Of a stretch of 56,828 nt of DNA, positions 37,319 to 44,891 are shown one piece after another. The stretch covers positions 1 through 56,828 of the forward strand of contig CAIKNA010000343.1 in the NCBI GenBank assembly GCA_903828645.1. Direction: 5' to 3'. How positions within the stretch are numbered: the stretch's first letter is position 1; each line of letters opens with the position of its first letter. Under the pieces are notes generated by a model. That model did no database searches. It was not told where the DNA came from and worked only from the letters and a program-made list of their open reading frames with translations. This DNA comes from an uncultured Bacteroidales bacterium (GTDB lineage Bacteria; Bacteroidota; Bacteroidia; Bacteroidales; FEN-979). Made by a program: the position numbers and the translations under genes.

Positions 37319-38107
37319 CTATAGGGTAAAATGGTCCCAATCCATTCCGATGGTAAATGAATTGCGGAATTGCGCAAGGTCGCCGGCAGAAAATGTCACT
37401 GTTTCAACCACCTCAGCTCCCTCTCCGGCCGCGAAAATAACCTTTCCCTTTGCGTCAATGGCCATGGAGTCGCCCGAATGCCATGTACCGAATCCATCGT
37501 TGCCGGTGCGGTTGACCCCTGCCACGAAGGACTGGTTTTCAATTGCCCGCGCCGCCAGCAGGGTTTTCCAAACATGAGCGCGGCTTGCCGGCCAGTTGGC
37601 AAGACATACCAACAGGTCATAACCATAATTTCCGTCGTGCCAGTTATTTTTGATCCAAACCGGAAAGCGGAGATCGAAACAGATAACCGTTGAAATTTTC
37701 CACCCCTTCACCTCCACAACCTGTTTTTGATGGCCCCGGTTGAAAATACGGTACTCTTCACTCAAACGGGAAAGGTGGCGTTTGTCGTAGGTCTCAAAAT
37801 TCCCCTCCGGGTGCATGCAAACCAGGCGGTTATAACAATCGGTCCCCTCGCAGACCAACAGGGTGGCCATGATCACGGCATTCTTTTCCCGTGCCTTGAG
37901 CCGGAGAAACTGCATCGACGGGCCATCCATTGGCTCGGCACATGCGGTCGTATTGATGGAAAAGCCGGTGCTGAATGTCTCTGGCAACAAGATCAGGTCG
38001 GTCGGTACGCTGATCCGGTCAAGCAATTGATCAAAATGGCCGAGATTTTCCTGTACATCTTCCCAGAAAAGGTTTGTCTGAATGAGCGTTACCCTTAAAT
38101 CCTGCAT
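37319..38107 (-). CDS. Carbon-nitrogen hydrolase (omega-amidase/YafV type)
   Basis: 262 residues. Catalytic triad E43 (LLPETFSTGF), K109 (YDKRHLSR) and C143 (VICFDLRFPVW). The sequence around the Cys and the CLANWPASRAHVWKTLLAARAIENQSFVAGVNRTG stretch fit YafV/Nit2-like omega-amidases, which hydrolyse alpha-ketoglutaramate in methionine salvage and glutamine transamination. First gene of the minus-strand cluster, divergent from pgk. Confidence 0.9.
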   Translation of the reverse strand: MQDLRVTLIQTNLFWEDVQENLGHFDQLLDRISVPTDLILLPETFSTGFSINTTACAEPMDGPSMQFLRLKAREKNAVIMATLLVCEGTDCYNRLVCMHPEGNFETYDKRHLSRLSEEYRIFNRGHQKQVVEVKGWKISTVICFDLRFPVWIKNNWHDGNYGYDLLVCLANWPASRAHVWKTLLAARAIENQSFVAGVNRTGNDGFGTWHSGDSMAIDAKGKVIFAAGEGAEVVETVTFSAGDLAQFRNSFTIGMDWDHFTL

Positions 38108-38168
38108 TTTTTTGTTTATTAAATCAAGGTAAAATTAAAAATATATGCGTTGTGGTGGTTAAAAATTT

Positions 38169-38176
38169 TAATTTTG
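38169..38176 (+). promoter_or_regulatory. -7 element for pgk
   Basis: TAATTTTG matches TAnnTTTG. The predicted transcript begins near 38183, which excludes the GTG at 38152 and favours the ATG at 38191 or 38203. Confidence 0.55.
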
Positions 38177-38190
38177 CGTGGATAATACAA

Positions 38191-39393
38191 ATGAAAAAAA
38201 CCATGCAAACGATTGATAATTTTACATTTAAAGACAAAAAGGCGCTGATCAGGGTCGATTTCAACGTGCCGCTCGACAGCAACAATCAAATTACCGATAC
38301 CAACCGCATTGATGCGACCATTCCGACCATTACCAAAATATTGAACGATGGCGGGGCGGTGATCCTGATGTCGCACCTGGGACGGCCAAAGGGTGGTCCC
38401 GAAGAAAAATATTCCCTCCGGCATGTGATCCCGTATCTTTCGCAGAAGCTGAACCGGCCGGTAAAGTTTGCCGATGACTGCATCGGGAAGTCTGCCACCG
38501 ACCTCTCCGCTTCGTTGAAACCGGGAGAGGTGCTGCTGCTCGAAAATCTCCGGTTTTACAAGGAAGAGGAGAAGGGCGACCGTGAATTTGCCAGGAAATT
38601 ATCGCTCCTTGGCGACATGTATGTGAATGATGCCTTTGGAACCGCACACCGTGCCCATGCCTCCACCGCAATCATTGCCGAATTTTTCCCTAAAACAAAG
38701 ATGTTCGGCTATGTCATGGCCAACGAGATCATCAACATCGACAAATGCCTGAAGGACGGCAAACATCCGATCACCGCCATCCTGGGCGGGGCAAAGGTTT
38801 CGACAAAGATCGAGATCATCAACCACCTGATGGACAAAGTTGACAACCTGATCATCGGCGGCGGCATGATGTTCACCTTTATCAAGGCGCAGGGCGGAGA
38901 GATCGGTGCCTCGATGGTAGAGGATGATTACATCGAAATGGCCAAAAGCATCATGGAACGAGCCAAAGCGAAGGGGGTCAACCTCTACCTTCCGCCGGAT
39001 GCAGTGCTGGCCGACGCCTTCTCAAACGATGCCAACAAAAAGACCAGCAGCGCGTTCGAAATCCAGGTTCCATGGATGGGCCTCGATATCGGGCCATCGG
39101 CCTGTGCAAAATTCGACCATGTGATCGAACAATCGGGAACCATTCTTTGGAACGGTCCGATGGGCGTGTTTGAAATGAACAACTATGAGGCCGGCACGAA
39201 ATTCATTGCCCTGGCCCTTGCCCGGGTCACTGAGAAAGGCACCTTTACGCTGGTGGGTGGCGGTGATTCCGTTGCCGCAATCAATAAATATGGCCTGGCA
39301 GATAAAGTAAGCTATGTTTCCACCGGCGGCGGCGCCATGCTTGAATACATCGAAGGCAAGGAACTTCCGGGGATCAAGGCAATCACGGGGTAA
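38191..39393 (+). CDS. pgk: Phosphoglycerate kinase
   Basis: 400 residues from MKKTMQTIDNFTFKDKKALI (ATG at 38203, MQTIDNF, equally possible). Glycolytic ATP-forming enzyme. Signatures: ALIRVDFNVPLD near the start, LMSHLGRPKGG, NDAFGTAHRAHAST, and the C-terminal nucleotide site GGGDSVAAINKYG...STGGGAMLEYIEGKELPG. Single gene between two oppositely oriented clusters. Its end overlaps the converging glycosyltransferase end by 11 bp. Confidence 0.97.
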   Translation: MKKTMQTIDNFTFKDKKALIRVDFNVPLDSNNQITDTNRIDATIPTITKILNDGGAVILMSHLGRPKGGPEEKYSLRHVIPYLSQKLNRPVKFADDCIGKSATDLSASLKPGEVLLLENLRFYKEEEKGDREFARKLSLLGDMYVNDAFGTAHRAHASTAIIAEFFPKTKMFGYVMANEIINIDKCLKDGKHPITAILGGAKVSTKIEIINHLMDKVDNLIIGGGMMFTFIKAQGGEIGASMVEDDYIEMAKSIMERAKAKGVNLYLPPDAVLADAFSNDANKKTSSAFEIQVPWMGLDIGPSACAKFDHVIEQSGTILWNGPMGVFEMNNYEAGTKFIALALARVTEKGTFTLVGGGDSVAAINKYGLADKVSYVSTGGGAMLEYIEGKELPGIKAITG

Positions 39394-40456
39394 CGGATCT
39401 CCTGTTGACGATCACCTCCCTGTACATCATAAGATAGTCGTCAACACACCGGCTCCAGCTAAATTTCTGTGCATGGGCGACCATGGAGGCAGAAAATGTC
39501 TCTTCCTGCCGTTCGCACAGGTCCAGACCGTTTTTAACCACTTCGGCCATGTGGTCTGGATCGAAATTTTGCCAGTAAAAGGCATGATTGCCGCCAATCT
39601 CGGGCAGGGAGGCACAGGTGCTGGTGAAGACCGGTTTCCCTAAGAGCATGGCCTCGATCACCGGCATCCCGAACCCCTCGGCCAGCGAAGGAAATAAAAA
39701 AGCGCGGCAATGGGAGTACAACCAGTAGCGGTCGCTGTCTGAAATTTTTCCCGGCAGGTGCACCCTTCCGTTCATTTTCGACGCATCAACCAGTTCAAGG
39801 ATTCTTTTTGCATATGCCGAATCGTTGTCGCCGGCGATCACGAGATCGTATTCCGGAAATTTCTTCATCATGGGTACTAGTACCCCGAAATTTTTCTTGG
39901 CTGAGATGATCCCGATCGTAAAGAAGAAATTTCTGTTCGTCAGAAACCCGGGCTTTGGCGCCCCCGGAAATGATTTTACGCTGATCCCGTTATAAATACG
40001 GAACAAAGGCTTCTCTTTTACATCAAGGTAATCAACGACCTGGCTCCGGGTGTAATCGGAAATGACCGATACGGCCGACGACCGGTCAATGTTTTGCTGC
40101 AGTTTCTTCAGGTAATGGGCCGCTTTCCTTCTATCTTTTTCCACCATGAAATTCAGGTCGTGAATGGTGAGGATCCACGGGGTATTCCGGTTGGGCAGGT
40201 AGGATGGAAACTGATAGAGCGAGTGCCAGATGTCGTATGTGCGGTTCAACCGGGGAAAGTATCTCTTCTGAAGATTCACCTTCTCCAGGTTAACCAGCCC
40301 CCAATCTCCCGGGGGAAAGTTTCCCGGGCACAAATAATCGAGGGTATCACCGGGCAGGTTCTTTTTTGACAGGGTTTCGGCAAAATTGATTGAAAAACTG
40401 CCAATCCCGGAATTCAAATTCCTTGTTTTATAAAGGTCGATCAGCAGACGGGACAT
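39383..40456 (-). CDS. Glycosyltransferase family 4 (GT-B)
   Basis: 357 residues. Retaining GT-B fold: N-terminal RTYDIWHSLYQFPSYLP...ILTIHDLNF, a core FFFTIGIISAKKNFGVLVPMMKKFPEYDLVIAGD, and the EX7E motif in FPSLAEGFGMPVIEAMLLGKPVFTS. Likely builds surface polysaccharide. Its start overlaps the end of the methyltransferase gene by 29 bp, which suggests translational coupling. Confidence 0.9.
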   Translation of the reverse strand: MSRLLIDLYKTRNLNSGIGSFSINFAETLSKKNLPGDTLDYLCPGNFPPGDWGLVNLEKVNLQKRYFPRLNRTYDIWHSLYQFPSYLPNRNTPWILTIHDLNFMVEKDRRKAAHYLKKLQQNIDRSSAVSVISDYTRSQVVDYLDVKEKPLFRIYNGISVKSFPGAPKPGFLTNRNFFFTIGIISAKKNFGVLVPMMKKFPEYDLVIAGDNDSAYAKRILELVDASKMNGRVHLPGKISDSDRYWLYSHCRAFLFPSLAEGFGMPVIEAMLLGKPVFTSTCASLPEIGGNHAFYWQNFDPDHMAEVVKNGLDLCERQEETFSASMVAHAQKFSWSRCVDDYLMMYREVIVNRRSVTP

Positions 40457-41537
40457 CGTGGTTTATTATTTTTTTGGAACCGGATTTCTTGTACAACCCG
40501 TAGATCTCATGCCCGATGTTACGCTCCGGTGAAAGACGGAGCATCGAAAAATGGTGCACCAGGCTGTATAAACCCGTTATCCACCTGGCGCCGGGCCGGA
40601 TATACCATTTATCCAGTATTTTTTCTTTGTTGAATTCAACTCTTTTCAATTCCCCTGCTTTTTCTTGGATAAAGAGGTCAGCCTGGGTTTTCCTTGATGC
40701 CGGGCTCATCAATGCCTTACTTTCTTTCCATCCCAGTCCCCGGAGAGTGGTTTTAAAGGTATAAGTATGATAGTCAACCGCACTGAATCCTTTTTGGGTC
40801 AGGAGATTTTTCAGCCCTTTCCCGTCAAAATAATTCACATGGTTTATCAGGAGTTCGGAGGGGGCATTTCCGAATTTCAGCGATAAATAATGTTTCCATA
40901 TATCTTCGCGGCCATTGGGAGTGATGAAGTGAAACAGGCCGTTTGGTTTCATATAGGCATGCACATTTTCAACCACTTTTGAGATGTCGTTTACATGTTC
41001 CAGGATATCGCGGGCAATGACCAGGTCGAACCTGTTTTCAAAGCTGCCGGTAAAATTGTCCGGATTTTCCCGGATTGTTTCAAAACCATGTTGTTCATGG
41101 TTAAAATTGAGCACTTCCGGGTTGATATCCATCACCGTAATTCCGATCCCGGGAAAGGCAAACTGCAATCCTGCTGCGAAATAGCCTGAACCTGGCCCCA
41201 GTTCCAGAACAGACCGGGGGAAGATTTGCTTCAATTTCAGCTGGTAACCAAACACAACTCCCCTTCGAAAGTTTCTTTCACAGTTTTTAAACTGCTCTTC
41301 CCTGCTGGTCCTTAAGAATTCTTCGATATAATAGGCCAGGCAGCCTTTTGCCGTCTCCCCGCCGTTCAACATCGGATCCAGCTGGATGTGGCGGCACTTT
41401 TCACACAGCACGACGTTGCTTGTTTTTATATCCCAGTAGTCGACGATCCCTATTTGCCTGCCCGTTTTTTCCCGGCAGATGGTGCAAGGTTGTTCCCTGT
41501 CCACAAGATCTCCGTTAAACTGCGATTTCAGGGCCAT
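40428..41537 (-). CDS. Class I SAM-dependent methyltransferase with N-terminal zinc-ribbon-like region
   Basis: 369 residues. Residues 18-45 hold two cysteine pairs (CTICREKTG and CEKCRH), as in the methyltransf_13/14 C-methyltransferase-like group. The SAM motif is VLELGPGSGYFAAGLQFAFPGIGITVMDINPE and the post-motif RFDLVIARDILEHVNDISKVVEN. Operon with a glycosyltransferase suggests action on a sugar or lipid-linked intermediate. Substrate unknown. Confidence 0.85.
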   Translation of the reverse strand: MALKSQFNGDLVDREQPCTICREKTGRQIGIVDYWDIKTSNVVLCEKCRHIQLDPMLNGGETAKGCLAYYIEEFLRTSREEQFKNCERNFRRGVVFGYQLKLKQIFPRSVLELGPGSGYFAAGLQFAFPGIGITVMDINPEVLNFNHEQHGFETIRENPDNFTGSFENRFDLVIARDILEHVNDISKVVENVHAYMKPNGLFHFITPNGREDIWKHYLSLKFGNAPSELLINHVNYFDGKGLKNLLTQKGFSAVDYHTYTFKTTLRGLGWKESKALMSPASRKTQADLFIQEKAGELKRVEFNKEKILDKWYIRPGARWITGLYSLVHHFSMLRLSPERNIGHEIYGLYKKSGSKKIINHDVPSADRPL

Positions 41538-41541
41538 GGGG

Positions 41542-42048
41542 TTACCAGCTTGGAAATTTAATCTCCCCGCCGAAGGCCTTCATCAGTTTCGGGAAGACCT
41601 CCGCGACATGGCTGTAAAAAACCGATCCCTTTTTATCCTGCGCTGTGAGCCATTTCTCTTTGGGGTCGATACTTTTGAAGATGAACATCAGGATGCTGAT
41701 CAGGATCACCCCTTTGACCAGTCCGAGAACCGCCCCGCCAAGATGGTTGATGAACCCCATGCCTACCACGTCGACCAGTTTCTCGGTCAGTTTTGCCACC
41801 AGCATCACAACAATCACCACCACCATGAAGGTGATGGAAAAAGAGAGGATCGGCAGCCATTTCCGCGAGGGGTGCAGGTGTTCCATGAGGGTGGCATCGA
41901 GGTAGTTTGAAAAATGAACCGCAACATAAATTCCCAATACCAGTGCCACGATCGAGGCCAGTGAAATGATAATTCCCTTGCGGTAACCCTGGAACAGGAA
42001 AAGCACAAGGATGACGAGGATGATGTAGTCGATGAAATTCAGGGACAT
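41542..42048 (-). CDS. CvpA family membrane protein
   Basis: 168 residues with four predicted helices: FIDYIILVILVLFLFQGYRKGIIISLASIVALVLGIYVAVHFS, a central segment, and GMGFINHLGGAVLGLVKGVILISILMFIF, the CvpA signature. CvpA proteins are associated with envelope integrity and colicin V export. It sits 4 bp after the ABC ATPase. Confidence 0.88.
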   Translation of the reverse strand: MSLNFIDYIILVILVLFLFQGYRKGIIISLASIVALVLGIYVAVHFSNYLDATLMEHLHPSRKWLPILSFSITFMVVVIVVMLVAKLTEKLVDVVGMGFINHLGGAVLGLVKGVILISILMFIFKSIDPKEKWLTAQDKKGSVFYSHVAEVFPKLMKAFGGEIKFPSW

Positions 42049-42052
42049 TCCG

Positions 42053-42799
42053 TTACCGTTTTAGCCTGGAGGTGAGTTCCGTTCCGAATACAAATTCGTT
42101 CAATTCAACATTGTCTGTGTGCAGGATCGTCTCCTTGTCGCCCCGCCACCACAACTCCCCCTTGTAGATATAGGCGACGCTGTCGCCGATGCTGAGTACC
42201 GAGTTCATGTCGTGGGTGTTGACAATCGTCGTAATTTCATACTCTTCGGTAATCTCCCTGATCAGGTGGTCGATCACCCCGGAGGTGTGGGGATCGAGCC
42301 CCGAATTGGGTTCATCGCAAAAAAGATATTGCGGTTTCATGGCAATGGCCCTTGCGATGGCAACGCGTTTGCGCATCCCCCCGCTGAGTTCGGAGGGCAT
42401 GAGTTGGTTGACATTTTCCAGGTTGACCCGGTTCAGCACGAAATTGACCCGTTCAAGTTTTTCCTCCGGCGACTGCGAAGTAAACATATTCAGCGGGAAC
42501 ATCACATTTTCCTCTACATCCATCGAGTCGAACAGTGCGCCGCCCTGGAACAGCATTCCGATCTCCTGTCGCAAGATTTTGCGCTCCTGAAAATTCATCG
42601 TGGTAAAATTGCGGTCGTCATAGATTACCATCCCGTTGTCGACTTCAAACAACCCGACCAGGCACTTCATCAGCACCGTCTTTCCCGAACCGCTCTGCCC
42701 GATGATCAGGTTCGTTTTGCCTTTTTCGAAAATGCAGGAAACATTCTTCAGAACATGATGTTCCCCAAAGCTTTTATTGATGTTGCGGGCCTCGATCAT
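42053..42799 (-). CDS. ABC transporter ATP-binding protein (MlaF-like)
   Basis: 248 residues. Walker A GQSGSGKT at 34-41, signature LSGGMRKRVAIARAI, Walker B YLFCDEPNSGLDP and H-loop NTHDMNSVLSIGD. The GLDP.TSGVIDHLI pattern and pairing with an MlaE permease identify it as the phospholipid/sterol (Mla) type. It overlaps the permease gene by 4 bp. Confidence 0.92.
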   Translation of the reverse strand: MIEARNINKSFGEHHVLKNVSCIFEKGKTNLIIGQSGSGKTVLMKCLVGLFEVDNGMVIYDDRNFTTMNFQERKILRQEIGMLFQGGALFDSMDVEENVMFPLNMFTSQSPEEKLERVNFVLNRVNLENVNQLMPSELSGGMRKRVAIARAIAMKPQYLFCDEPNSGLDPHTSGVIDHLIREITEEYEITTIVNTHDMNSVLSIGDSVAYIYKGELWWRGDKETILHTDNVELNEFVFGTELTSRLKR

Positions 42800-43539
42800 G
42801 TGAGCAGGAGTTGTGTTAACACCAGGTTGAACAAAATGATGATCACGCTGCTGAAAACAACGGCTTTGGTGCTGGCCCGGCCGACTTCAAGCGCTCCTCC
42901 CTCGGTAATGTATCCATAAAAACCAGAGACGGAGGAGATGATGAAGGCAAAAAAGATCGTCTTCGTGAGCGCATAAAAGATGGTATATCCCATAAAATCG
43001 ACCCTGATCCCCTGTACAAAATCGTTCGTTGAGGTGAGCCCGGTTGCAACCATGGCAAACCAGCCTCCGAGGATGCCCATCCACATGCTGAATACGATCA
43101 GCACGGGGTTGATTAAAATGGAAGCCACAATTTTGGGAAATATCAGGTAATTTGCCGAATTCACACCCATGATCTCCAGCGCGTCGATCTGCTCGGTAAC
43201 CCGCATGGTGCCGATCTCCGAAGCAATGCGCGAGCCGACCTTCCCGGCAAGGATCAGGCTGATGACCGTTGGCGAAAATTCAAGGATCACGCTCTGGCGG
43301 ACGGTAAAACCGACCATCGACATCGGGATCAGCGGGCTGGTGATGTTGTAGGCCGTCTGGATGGAGACAACCGCACCCATGAAGGCTGAAATGAAAGCCA
43401 CGATGCCCAGCGATTCAAGGCCAAGGCTGTTAATTTCGGTCATCAGCTGGTTCCAGAATATCCTGAGCTTTTGCGGCCGGCTGAAGACCTTTTGCATCAG
43501 CAGCACGTAATTCCCGATGGTTGTAAATACCTTGATCAT
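42796..43539 (-). CDS. MlaE-type ABC transporter permease
   Basis: 247 residues, five or six membrane segments. Conserved parts: AFISAFMGAVVSIQTAYNI, SVILEFSPTVISLILAGKVGSRIASEIGTMRVTEQIDALEIMGVN and GYITEGGALEVGRASTKAVV. Moves phospholipids between membranes with the ATPase that follows. An MlaD (MCE) partner is not in the window. First gene of a five-gene minus-strand operon; a weak promoter (TACTTTAG) lies at 43559-43552. Confidence 0.92.
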   Translation of the reverse strand: MIKVFTTIGNYVLLMQKVFSRPQKLRIFWNQLMTEINSLGLESLGIVAFISAFMGAVVSIQTAYNITSPLIPMSMVGFTVRQSVILEFSPTVISLILAGKVGSRIASEIGTMRVTEQIDALEIMGVNSANYLIFPKIVASILINPVLIVFSMWMGILGGWFAMVATGLTSTNDFVQGIRVDFMGYTIFYALTKTIFFAFIISSVSGFYGYITEGGALEVGRASTKAVVFSSVIIILFNLVLTQLLLT

Positions 43540-43599
43540 AAAATGTTTTTGCTAAAGTACCAAAATTCGGTGAATCTGCGTTTATAGGGAGGGAAAAAC

Positions 43600-43634
43600 G
43601 TGAATAGTGACACATGACGCGTGATACGTGACGG
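43600..43634. repeat. TCACG-type repeat, inverted orientation
   Basis: GTGA-based units (GTGACACATGACGCGTGA followed by TACGTGACGG). The reverse complement contains ATCACGCGTCA, as in 2186-2206 and ispG. It sits in the divergent spacer between mlaE and the small lipoprotein gene. Confidence 0.7.
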
Positions 43635-43669
43635 ATATTTTAAGTACTTTTATCGTGGAATTAATTCTC

Positions 43670-43810
43670 ATGAAGATATTGCGGTTTCGGTTGATTTTGG
43701 TGGTTGTTCCGGTTATTGTGATGTTGCTTGCCTGGTCGTGCAGTTCGCAGCGGTATTCTTCTCATCGAACGGGTCATCCCAGTGGATGCGATTGTCCGAA
43801 GTTCAAATAA
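43670..43810 (+). CDS. Small predicted lipoprotein, 46 residues
   Basis: MKILRFRLILVVVPVIVMLL continues into AWSCSS, a hydrophobic signal followed by a lipobox-like Cys. The short polar tail ends GHPSGCDCPKFK, with a CxC pair that recurs in tiny Bacteroidota membrane-anchored proteins. The longer upstream Met is disfavoured because it would put charged residues before the signal. Function unknown. Confidence 0.55.
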   Translation: MKILRFRLILVVVPVIVMLLAWSCSSQRYSSHRTGHPSGCDCPKFK

Positions 43811-43852
43811 ATCAAAAAAATATCCTTTTTTATTATCATTGAGACGATCTGA

Positions 43853-44557
43853 ATGCAACTCTCCCTGTTTCAGTCAAAACCACGTGCCGCCAGCCCCACC
43901 CCTGCCCGTTTCGGCGAGAAAATCAGGCTGGTGCTCGGCCCCAAACTTCCCGCCGGGGCGGTGGAGGATGTTGTGGATCAGCTGGTCGAAAACCCCATCA
44001 ACCTGAAGGTCGTGCGCGAGCGCACTTCAAAGTCGGGCGATTTTCGCGCCGCCCACAAGGATGATCCTGCCCGCATCACGGTAAACGGCAACCTGAACCC
44101 TTACGCTTTTTTGATCACCCTGGTGCACGAAGTGGCCCACCACCACGTGAATCTTGATCACACGCGTGCGTTGCAAAAGTTCTCCCTGCGCCGCAAAAAG
44201 CGGCCGCTGCCCCACGGCATGGAGTGGAAAGAAAAGTTCCGGCTGCTAATGGAGCCCTACCTGCATGAAGCTGTTTTTCCCGTGGATATCCTGCCTGTGA
44301 TCATCCGGTATCTTGAAAACCCCAAAGCCTCATCCTCGGCCGATCACCATTTATCAAAAGTGCTGAAAAAGTACGATCCGCCCGATGCCACGATCAGGCT
44401 GGAAGAACTTCCCCCGGATGCAGTTTTCACCCTCCACGGACGGCGAACTTTCCAGAAAAAGGAGAAGATCAGAACCCGCTACCGTTGCATCTGCCTGAAT
44501 ACCAACAGGGTTTACCTTGTTAGCGCGGGTGCGCCCGTAGAGAGCGTTAACGGATAA
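43853..44557 (+). CDS. SprT-like zinc metalloprotease domain protein
   Basis: 234 residues. Zinc motif HEVAHHH at 92-98 in LITLVHEVAHHHVNLDHTRA, and a downstream PLPHGMEWKEKFR with the third His, as in SprT/Spartan proteins. The C-terminus (YRCICLNTNRVYLVSAGAPV) fits a degenerate zinc ribbon. SprT-like proteases in eukaryotes act on DNA-protein crosslinks; the bacterial role is unclear. Confidence 0.88.
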   Translation: MQLSLFQSKPRAASPTPARFGEKIRLVLGPKLPAGAVEDVVDQLVENPINLKVVRERTSKSGDFRAAHKDDPARITVNGNLNPYAFLITLVHEVAHHHVNLDHTRALQKFSLRRKKRPLPHGMEWKEKFRLLMEPYLHEAVFPVDILPVIIRYLENPKASSSADHHLSKVLKKYDPPDATIRLEELPPDAVFTLHGRRTFQKKEKIRTRYRCICLNTNRVYLVSAGAPVESVNG

Positions 44558-44586
44558 AACATTTTTTCCGCTCGTAAATTTTTTTG

Positions 44587-44616
44587 TTGAAATGGTTCAA
44601 AAATGTCGTATATTTG
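44587..44616 (+). promoter_or_regulatory. Promoter of the tail-fibre-like gene
   Basis: TATATTTG at 44609-44616 matches TAnnTTTG. TTG at 44587-44589 lies 19 nt upstream, the expected -33 spacing. Confidence 0.65.
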
Positions 44617-44680
44617 CCTAACCGCAGAGCGCATTTCCGTGTCGGCTATTTCCCGAATCTTTAAAAATTTCCCTCCCTTT

Positions 44681-44724
44681 TCCCTGACCTTTCTCTGACC
44701 TTCCGCTAACCTTTCTTTAACTTG
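44681..44724. repeat. 11-bp direct repeats, four copies
   Basis: TCCCTGACCTT, TCTCTGACCTT, CCGCTAACCTT and TCTTTAACTTG in tandem, in the leader of the 44892 gene. The 11-bp period equals one DNA helical turn. Confidence 0.7.
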
Positions 44725-44891
44725 CCCACAGTTTAGGAATCATTGAAGCATTATCAAAGTGCGATAAGACACGATCAAATTGCAAAAATTATACTTGCTT
44801 AATCAATAATATTTCGAAAAAAAATAAATAGTGCATCAAAACGTTTATCGTGCTGATTAAATACAAATTATTCACAATAGCCAGCCAGATC

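Larger units (their letters stand above)
44558..44891 (+). other. 334-bp spacer and long leader before the tail-fibre-like gene
   Basis: No gene. It holds a promoter at 44587-44616, a pyrimidine-rich leader with four 11-bp direct repeats at 44681-44724 (CTGACCTT type), and an AT-rich stretch at 44790-44840. The predicted leader is about 265 nt, long for this genome. Confidence 0.6.
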
